A DNA stretch of 19,841 bases. Source: Cacconaster sp045617505 (lineage in GTDB: Bacteria; Bacteroidota; Bacteroidia; Bacteroidales; UBA932). Where the stretch lies: positions 1 to 19,841 of the forward strand of contig JAZLIS010000141.1 of the NCBI GenBank assembly GCA_045617505.1, written 5' to 3'. Shown piece after piece: positions 13,848 to 19,841 of this stretch. The notes beneath the pieces were generated by a model. It was not told the origin of the DNA and did not search any database. It saw only the letters and a list, made by a program, of their open reading frames with translations. Each line of letters begins with the position of its first letter. Position 1 is the stretch's first letter. The translations under genes were made by a program, and so were the position numbers.

Positions 13848-16800
13848 TTAAAGGGTTATTGTAAGGCCAAATGCCCATGTCTTCTGTATGGGATAACCGA
13901 TACCGCTGATCCAATCGTTTCCGTTGATTCCTTCAGGATCGAAGACGGTCGACAGCTTTGTGACGGTCCAGAGATTCTCCCCTGTGAAAAAAATGCGCAG
14001 GTTGGAAACCTTGAACCTCTGAGTGATGTTCTGAGGAAGAGTATAGCCGAATGTCAAATTCTTCAAACGTATATACGAAGCATCCTGAACATACTTTGTC
14101 TGCATATACTGGTTCTTGGCATTCAACAAAGGACGGGGATAATATGAATCGAGATTGACATCAAGATTTCCTGAAGGCTTGTTACGGAAATAATCCAGAT
14201 GCTCCTCAAATCCCAGCATGTACCATATATTCTGATTGCTGGATGCCCAAAACGCCACATAACCGGGCCAAAAGTCTCTCTTGCCCACCCCCTGGAAAAA
14301 TGCCCTGAAATCAAAGCCTTTCCATGAAGCGTTAAGATCCAGTCCAAACTGGAAGCGGGGCTGGTCATTTCCCAGTTTTATAAGATCACCGTGATCGTCC
14401 AATGTACCGGACTCCATGGAAATAGCCCCATTACCGTCAAGATCGGAATACATGATGTCACCGGCACGCCAATCTGTGCCAAGCCACGACTGACCGCCAT
14501 GCGGCAAGCTGGCTAGATGAGCTTTCATTTCCTGATCCGTCTTTGCTATCCCCAAAGTTTCCAGGCCCCAGAAATCGCCGACATGACTACCCTCATAGTA
14601 GGAATAGATTCCATTGGTCATCAGGAGCTTCGACTCGTTCGGATACTTGAGTATTTCGGTCTGAGTATCGGATAACACAAAACGCACGCTATAGTCGAGC
14701 CCACACCTCAAATGATCCTTCCACTGGACTTCAAAATCAAAACCATAAGTCCTAAGGTCGGTATTGTTGGTGCTTGGAACATTTGCACCAAGCACTCCGG
14801 GAAGTTCCTGTGCAGGACCGACCATATTTGTTGTATATCTTGAGAACGACTCCAACGAACCTGTCAGGCGGTTATTGAATGCACCGAAATCAAATCCGAC
14901 ATTAAAAGTTCTGACAGTTTCCCATGTAAGTGACGAGCTTATAAGAGCCGGTGAATATGCAGTATTGGTAGCCTTGCCGTTCTGCAGCCACGAGCCGTTG
15001 TTGATGTAGACACCCATAGTCTGATATGTAGGATACCAGCTGCCCGTATTCTGATTGCCAAGAGTACCATACGATGCCCTGAATTTCAAGGTGTTTACAT
15101 ATTTAGTGATAGGTTTCCAGAAGGGTTCCCGCGCAACATTCCATCCGGCAGAGAAAGAAGGGAACCAGTTCCACCTGTTTTTGGCACGGAAACGGGATGA
15201 ACCGTCATATCGGATGTTGACTTCAAGAATGTAGCGCCCATCATAATCATAGTTCAGCCTTGCAAAATAACCGGCAGTGGCCCAGCTGGCATTGTTGCCC
15301 CAGACACTAGGCTCGACATACTGGCCGGAATATGTATAACCGGTAGTCAGGTCCATCACAGCCAGATCCTCATTGATCACGCCAACCCTTTTCGTGCCAG
15401 AGTTGTTGGTGTAATAATTCTCGTATTGTAATCCTGCCATGAACTTGAAATTGTTCTTGTCAATTGATAGGTCATATGTGGAATACAAATTGACATTGAG
15501 GAAATTATAATTAACATTATTATCCTGTACAAAACTTTCTCCATTTCTGACAAATGCATCACCGTTATAATCGTGAGCATATGTCATCAGCCTCGTCATA
15601 TGCTGGTTATAGTTTTGAGTAGTGTAGTTCAGTTCCGCATTCGTAACCCAATTCTTTACAGGCTCGAGGGTAAGTGAGAAATGATGGTTCAGGTTGTTCG
15701 TCACCTCCTTTGAACGTCCGCCGTTGACCATCAGCTGAAGCTGCTCATTGTCCATATAGATGTAGCCATTGTCATCATAGCCAGGTACTTCAGGCCAACT
15801 CTGACGTGCCCAATCCGCAAACAATGATGATGTAAGATAAATCGGACGGTCATAAGTGGTTCTGTTGAACCTTATAGAGTAATTCGCCTTCAACCAATCC
15901 GTGAAACGGGCATCTATCTTGGCTGTTGGGGTGAATCGTTGCAGGATATCATCCGTAACGGAAAGAAGTCCATGTTGATCAAGAAACCCCATGGACATGT
16001 AAAAAGAATACTTTTCGCCACCACCCCTCATACTGATATTATGCTCTTGAGAGAAAGAGTTGTTTTTAAAATACTCCTTGAAACAATTGACGTTGGCATT
16101 GCCCTGGAGATAACCATCTGCCCAGTATTTCGGGTTGTCGGGGTTCTGGATTGAAACCGTGGTAATTTCACCGTCGATGTACTTCTTTATGCGGTCCACC
16201 TGGTCTGCATTGAAGAAGTCCGCAACGTTTGAATTGCGACAGGCGTCGTTGGCTAAGGTCACGAAATCATATGAATTCAGGATTCTAGGCCAAAAAGTAG
16301 GGCTGGACCAACGGAAATTATTGTTATAATTCACGGAAGGCTTCCCACTACCTCCTGATTTTGTCGTAATCAGTATAACTCCGAAAGGAGCGCGGGATCC
16401 GTATATCGAGGATGCGGAGGCATCCTTGAGGACTGATATATTCTCAATATCCTGAGGATTGACCGAATTGAGATCTCCCTCTGCACCATCAATCAGAACA
16501 AGCGGTGAGGCCGAAGAGCCCTCGCCGATTGTTCCCACTCCACGGATATTCATGGAAGGTGCAGAATCAAGAAGTCCGCTGGACTGGGCAATATTCAGAC
16601 CAGGTACCAGGCCCTGAAGTGCCTGAGTGACATTCTGAACAGGTCTCTGAATAATATCCTTGTTAGATACGGTGGCTACGGAACCTGTAAGGTTTATCTT
16701 TTTCTGCGAACCGAATCCTACAACCACTACTTCGTCCAGATACTCCGAATCCTCTTCCAGAACGATCACATAATCATTGCCCGGCTTAACCCGAACCTTC

Positions 16801-17291
16801 TGGCTCGTGTATCCCATGCACGATATAACAAGGAAGGTCTCCCTGTCAACAGAAAGTGAAAATTTCCCATCCATACCCGAGATGGTGCCTGAATTGGTCC
16901 CTTGAATAAAAATGCTTGCACCTATTACCGACTCCCCTTTTGTATCAAGTATCCTGCCTGTCGCGAGTGATTCGAGGGCTGACTTATTTGAGTCACTTTT
17001 CACCACTGGTTTTGACGAAACCACCACGACACCGTCTTCAATTATCCATACAACATCCTGTCCAAAGAAGATAGCCTCGACGATACTTTCCAAAGATGCA
17101 TCGTTGAAAGATGCCTTGACCCTGGAGTTTATGTCTACAGATTCACTCTTCAAGACAAAACTGATGCCCTTGCCCTTGAGTTGCTCCATAGCCTGCTCAA
17201 CAGTACAATTGTCAAATTTCACCGTCAGATTCTGCGCCTGGAGCGGCAAAGATACAGCCAATGCCACAAGCATTATTAGACATTTTCTCAT
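13848..17291 (-). CDS. susC: SusC/RagA-type TonB-dependent receptor with STN signalling domain
   Basis: 1147 residues. Signal peptide 1-20 (cleavage after LQAQ). An STN domain covers about 21-95 (LTVKFDNCTVEQAMEQLKGK), the hallmark of receptors that signal to FecR. A carboxypeptidase-regulatory-like domain covers about 111-180 (TGRILDTKGESVIGASI). A TonB-box-like DEVVVVGFGSQKK lies at 186-198, then a plug with QALQGLVPGLNI and IRGVGTI, then the long beta-barrel ending in an aromatic-rich strand (KTWAFGLTITL). It imports oligosaccharides across the outer membrane with SusD, using TonB energy. The ATG at 17291 directly precedes the signal peptide. First gene of the PUL operon and divergent from GH3. 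Ligand unknown. Confidence 0.95.
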   Translation of the reverse strand: MRKCLIMLVALAVSLPLQAQNLTVKFDNCTVEQAMEQLKGKGISFVLKSESVDINSRVKASFNDASLESIVEAIFFGQDVVWIIEDGVVVVSSKPVVKSDSNKSALESLATGRILDTKGESVIGASIFIQGTNSGTISGMDGKFSLSVDRETFLVISCMGYTSQKVRVKPGNDYVIVLEEDSEYLDEVVVVGFGSQKKINLTGSVATVSNKDIIQRPVQNVTQALQGLVPGLNIAQSSGLLDSAPSMNIRGVGTIGEGSSASPLVLIDGAEGDLNSVNPQDIENISVLKDASASSIYGSRAPFGVILITTKSGGSGKPSVNYNNNFRWSSPTFWPRILNSYDFVTLANDACRNSNVADFFNADQVDRIKKYIDGEITTVSIQNPDNPKYWADGYLQGNANVNCFKEYFKNNSFSQEHNISMRGGGEKYSFYMSMGFLDQHGLLSVTDDILQRFTPTAKIDARFTDWLKANYSIRFNRTTYDRPIYLTSSLFADWARQSWPEVPGYDDNGYIYMDNEQLQLMVNGGRSKEVTNNLNHHFSLTLEPVKNWVTNAELNYTTQNYNQHMTRLMTYAHDYNGDAFVRNGESFVQDNNVNYNFLNVNLYSTYDLSIDKNNFKFMAGLQYENYYTNNSGTKRVGVINEDLAVMDLTTGYTYSGQYVEPSVWGNNASWATAGYFARLNYDYDGRYILEVNIRYDGSSRFRAKNRWNWFPSFSAGWNVAREPFWKPITKYVNTLKFRASYGTLGNQNTGSWYPTYQTMGVYINNGSWLQNGKATNTAYSPALISSSLTWETVRTFNVGFDFGAFNNRLTGSLESFSRYTTNMVGPAQELPGVLGANVPSTNNTDLRTYGFDFEVQWKDHLRCGLDYSVRFVLSDTQTEILKYPNESKLLMTNGIYSYYEGSHVGDFWGLETLGIAKTDQEMKAHLASLPHGGQSWLGTDWRAGDIMYSDLDGNGAISMESGTLDDHGDLIKLGNDQPRFQFGLDLNASWKGFDFRAFFQGVGKRDFWPGYVAFWASSNQNIWYMLGFEEHLDYFRNKPSGNLDVNLDSYYPRPLLNAKNQYMQTKYVQDASYIRLKNLTFGYTLPQNITQRFKVSNLRIFFTGENLWTVTKLSTVFDPEGINGNDWISGIGYPIQKTWAFGLTITL

Positions 17292-17448
17292 ATTTGATAA
17301 ATTTTTACGATAATAATACGCATAATGGTCACAAATTAACTAATCAAAGACAAGGTATTTCCTTCCGGACTACAAAATATCCTGTATCAGTTAATCAGTC
17401 TACGCCATTCGCACGTTATATATATAACCTTATAAATGTATATTAGTT
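17292..17448. other. Divergent intergenic region between susC and GH3
   Basis: 157 bp, AT-rich. No full TTTG-N19-21-TAnnTTTG promoter was found on either strand; the nearest minus-strand match is TTAATTTG (17338-17331) with no good -33 box. It contains the words shared with the SusE-like leader and a perfect 14-bp palindrome near the GH3 start. This fits promoters of an alternative (ECF) class or activator-dependent control. Confidence 0.5.
17415..17428. promoter_or_regulatory. Perfect 14-bp palindrome upstream of GH3
   Basis: GTTATATATATAAC lies 20 bases before the GH3 ATG. It could be a regulator site or an AT-rich opening region. Low-complexity TA repeats make chance palindromes likely. 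Confidence 0.3.
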
Positions 17449-19638
17449 ATGACCGTTAGATGCTTCACTCCCCTTTTGCTATGCCTGATTGTCTCCTGTT
17501 CGACAAAACAATCTGAAACAAAACCCATTTATCTTGATTGCAATGCTCCGATAGAAATACGGGTAGAAGATGCATTGTCCCGCATGACCCTTGAGGAAAA
17601 AGTCTCCATACTTCATGCTCAATCCAAGTTTTCTTCTGCAGGAGTACCTCGTCTGGGCATACCGGGTATTTCCTGCTCGGACGGGCCGAACGGAGTCAGA
17701 CAGGAAGTGCTGTGGGATGATTGGCATCATGCCGGATGGACCAGTGACTCTTGTGTCGCCTTCCCGGCTTTGACTGCCCTCGCAGCAACATGGGATCGCG
17801 AACTTGCCGGCCAATACGGCAAAGCTCTCGGCGAGGAAGCCCGGTTCAGAGAGAAAAACATCATTCTGGGACCGGGAGTGAATATTTACCGTACACCTCT
17901 ATGCGGGAGAAATTTCGAATATATGGGCGAGGATCCCTATCTGGCATCACAGTTGGTTGTGCCATACATACAGAATGTCCAGAAAAATGGCGTATCCGCA
18001 TGTGTCAAGCATTTCTGTCTCAACAACGAAGAAACATATCGCAACCAAACAGACGTATATGTGAGTGACAGAGCACTTAATGAAATATATCTGCCTGTGT
18101 TCAAAGCAGCTGTGAAAGACGGTGGAACATGGTCTCTGATGACAAGTTACAACAAGTATGAAGGGGACTATACGTCACATAGCCATAAACTGCTGAATGA
18201 AATTTTAAAGAAAGAATGGGGGTTTGACGGAGTCGTCGTAAGTGACTGGGGATCAATCCATGACACTGATGCAGCAGTAAAAGCCGGAATGGACATGGAA
18301 TTCGGAACGTCAGGACCATACTCCGGCTATTATCTTGCCAACCCATATCTTGAGGGGTTGAAAGAAGGGAGATTCGACATGGATGAACTGAACGACAAAT
18401 GCCGGCGTGTACTTCGTCTGATATTCCGCACAGCAATGAACCCGGATAAGCCATTCGGTTCACTATGCTCTGATGAGCATTATGAGACCGCAAGAAAAGT
18501 TGGCGCAGCAGGTATCGTCCTCCTTAAGAACAACGGGAATCTTCTGCCTGTCAAGGAAAACGTACGCAGAATTGCAATAATAGGAGAAAACGCCCTTAAG
18601 AAAATGACCATCGGAGGTGGTGCAGCATCCCTGAAGGCGCAGCATGAAATCTCTATCCTTCAGGGGATAAAGGAGCGTGCCGGAAATAATGTGGAAATAA
18701 CTTATGCCAGAGGATATGTTGGCAGTCCGACGACTTATCAAGACGGAATTCTCGTAGGAACGGAACTGATTGACGGGCGAAGTGCCGCCGAACTGACGGA
18801 AGAAGCCGTCAATGCTGCCACCTGTGCTGATATGGTTGTCTTTGTCGGAGGCATGAATAAGGACGGTGGTCAGGATTGCGAAGGATTTGACCGCCCGTCC
18901 ATAAATCTGCACTATGGGCAGAATGAGTTGATTAATGCTCTGGCAGAGGCTAATCCCAATATCGTTGTTGCACTGATTGGCGGCAATGCCGTGTCTATGC
19001 CATGGATTGATGCAGTACCGTCAGTGCTGCAGACATGGTATCTTGGCTCCGAAGCAGGGCATGCCTTTGCAGACGTTCTATTCGGAGATGTTAGTCCCTC
19101 CGGGAAATTGCCTTTTACCTTTCCGAAACAACTAGAGGACTCTCCGGCACATTATGCTGGCAAAGCATTCCCAAATCCTGACCGCAATGATTATGAAGAA
19201 GGTATCTATGTCGGATATAGATGGCACGAAAGTAAGAACATTCAGCCACTATTCGCATTCGGACATGGCCTAAGCTACACAAAATTTGAGTATGGACAAG
19301 CCAAAGCCAGCTGTTCCACTATCGGGAGTAAACGTTCATTGAAGGTCCGCGTGCCAATAAAGAACATAGGTAAGAATGCAGGCGCCGAAGTCGTACAGCT
19401 TTACATTTCTGATATAGAATGTTCTTTGGATCGCCCCAAGAAGGAACTGAAAGGATTCGAAAAGGTTTATCTGCGTCCGGGTGAAACAAAGACAGTAACG
19501 TTCAACATATCTGAAGAACTGTTGCAATATTACGATGATACAGTCGGATCCTGGGTTTCCGAACCCGGTGAATTTGAAGCCCGCATTGCAGCAGCTTCTG
19601 ATGACATTAGAGGAACAGTCCGGTTTTCTCTCAGATAA
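17449..19638 (+). CDS. GH3-family beta-glucosidase-type lipoprotein
   Basis: 729 residues. Lipoprotein signal with Cys17 (LIVSCST). The GH3 N-terminal domain covers about 35-330 (RMTLEEKV, SDGPNGVR, GPGVNIYRTPLCGRNFEYMG, KHF, and SDWG with Asp266 as nucleophile). The GH3 C-terminal domain covers about 350-610, including QDCEGFDRP with Glu478 as the likely acid/base. A fibronectin-III-like domain closes the protein at about 650-725 (KKELKGFEKVYLRPGETKTV). All catalytic blocks are intact and the length is normal. GH3 exo-enzymes release glucose or xylose from beta-linked oligosaccharides; the exact sugar cannot be told. Divergent from susC, so probably part of the same utilisation locus and able to finish GH5 products. 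Confidence 0.94.
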   Translation: MTVRCFTPLLLCLIVSCSTKQSETKPIYLDCNAPIEIRVEDALSRMTLEEKVSILHAQSKFSSAGVPRLGIPGISCSDGPNGVRQEVLWDDWHHAGWTSDSCVAFPALTALAATWDRELAGQYGKALGEEARFREKNIILGPGVNIYRTPLCGRNFEYMGEDPYLASQLVVPYIQNVQKNGVSACVKHFCLNNEETYRNQTDVYVSDRALNEIYLPVFKAAVKDGGTWSLMTSYNKYEGDYTSHSHKLLNEILKKEWGFDGVVVSDWGSIHDTDAAVKAGMDMEFGTSGPYSGYYLANPYLEGLKEGRFDMDELNDKCRRVLRLIFRTAMNPDKPFGSLCSDEHYETARKVGAAGIVLLKNNGNLLPVKENVRRIAIIGENALKKMTIGGGAASLKAQHEISILQGIKERAGNNVEITYARGYVGSPTTYQDGILVGTELIDGRSAAELTEEAVNAATCADMVVFVGGMNKDGGQDCEGFDRPSINLHYGQNELINALAEANPNIVVALIGGNAVSMPWIDAVPSVLQTWYLGSEAGHAFADVLFGDVSPSGKLPFTFPKQLEDSPAHYAGKAFPNPDRNDYEEGIYVGYRWHESKNIQPLFAFGHGLSYTKFEYGQAKASCSTIGSKRSLKVRVPIKNIGKNAGAEVVQLYISDIECSLDRPKKELKGFEKVYLRPGETKTVTFNISEELLQYYDDTVGSWVSEPGEFEARIAAASDDIRGTVRFSLR

Positions 19639-19655
19639 CGAACTGATTATATTTG
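19624..19655 (+). promoter_or_regulatory. Upstream candidate promoter of rpsF (P1)
   Basis: TTTT (19624-19627), a 20-base spacer, then TATATTTG (19648-19655). The -33 box lies inside the end of the GH3 gene. A transcript from here would include the whole leader hairpin. Confidence 0.45.
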
Positions 19656-19683
19656 CGTAATTCAGTAATAATCACTATATTTG
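19652..19683 (+). promoter_or_regulatory. Main candidate promoter of rpsF (P2)
   Basis: TTTG (19652-19655), a 20-base spacer, then TATATTTG (19676-19683): both boxes are perfect. The -33 TTTG is the end of the P1 -7 box, so the two promoters are interlocked. A leader of about 50 bases precedes rpsF. Confidence 0.7.
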
Positions 19684-19684
19684 C

Positions 19685-19713
19685 GGTCCATTTCACGCGA
19701 CGTGGGATGGACC
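19685..19713 (+). promoter_or_regulatory. Leader hairpin of rpsF, possible autoregulatory element
   Basis: A 13-bp stem (19685-19697 with 19701-19713; 11 Watson-Crick and 2 G-U pairs) closed by a CGA loop, 26 bases before the rpsF ATG. S6/S18 leaders regulate rpsF in many bacteria, but I do not see the CCG element known from that motif. If P2 starts near 19687, the lowest stem pairs would be missing from the RNA. No T-run follows, so it is not a terminator. Confidence 0.5.
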
Positions 19714-19739
19714 ACATTATTTAACTAATTTATTAACAG

Positions 19740-19841
19740 ATGATTAAACAGTACGAGACCGTTTTCATTGCAACTCCCGTTTTGTCTGATAGCCAGATGA
19801 AGGAAGCGGCTGCTAAGTACACATCTCTCATCAAGGACAAT
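19740..19841 (+). CDS. rpsF: 30S ribosomal protein S6, 5' end only
   Basis: The ATG at 19740 opens a frame of 34 codons to the window edge: MIKQYETVFIATPVLSDSQM followed by KEAAAKYTSLIKDN. This is the conserved N-terminus of bacterial S6 (YETVFI-TPVLSD-Q-KE). S6 binds S18 on the platform of the small ribosomal subunit. The gene is normally first in an rpsF-rpsR-rplI operon, which would continue outside the window. It has a perfect Bacteroidota promoter and a hairpin leader. It marks the return to core genome beyond the PUL. Confidence 0.93.
   Translation, partial: MIKQYETVFIATPVLSDSQMKEAAAKYTSLIKDN

Overview
The window looks like a chromosomal segment of a Bacteroidales (Bacteroidota) bacterium. 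The evidence is a SusC/SusD pair, several lipoprotein glycoside hydrolases, an ECF sigma/FecR anti-sigma pair with a DUF4974-type C-terminus, and Bacteroidota-style promoters (TTTG, about 20 bases, TAnnTTTG) in front of several genes. Only three regions are ordinary core genome: a partial pepD dipeptidase gene at the left edge, a divergent POT peptide transporter, and the start of rpsF (ribosomal protein S6) at the right edge.

Layout. 1-125 (-) is the 5' end of pepD. 219-1772 (+) is a proton-coupled peptide transporter. The two diverge over a 93-bp region with overlapping promoters and fit a small peptide-use locus. 1802-3701 (-) holds two small toxin-antitoxin-like modules: XRE/DUF3990/small protein and DUF4160/DUF2442. 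They are separated by a large imperfect palindrome. 3780-17291 (-) is a polysaccharide utilisation locus (PUL), in transcription order SusC, SusD, ECF sigma, FecR, GH5, a five-module SusE-like protein and a GH92 with an extra C-terminal domain. 17449-19638 (+) is a divergent GH3 beta-glucosidase-type lipoprotein. 19740-19841 (+) is rpsF.

How the genes probably work together. GH5, the SusE-like protein, SusD, GH92 and GH3 all carry lipoprotein signal peptides, so the cluster looks built for glycan capture and cutting at the outer membrane or in the periplasm. SusC has an N-terminal STN signalling domain, which normally goes with a FecR/ECF-sigma relay. That pair is present, but placed inside the PUL between susD and the GH5 gene. 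The enzyme mix (endo-type GH5, exo-type GH3, exo-alpha-mannosidase GH92) fits a glycan with beta-linked glucose or mannose plus alpha-mannose, for example fungal wall material. The substrate is inference.

Most unusual points: the GH92 fused to a roughly 350-residue domain resembling an uncharacterised TIM-barrel-like family; the five-module SusE-like protein whose modules follow an A-B-A-C-B pattern; a 10-bp inverted repeat flanking the sigma promoter; the XRE/DUF3990/small-protein operon with repeats at its borders; and a 13-bp hairpin in the rpsF leader. No tRNA, rRNA, CRISPR or transposase was seen, and no stretch over 300 bases lacks a gene.
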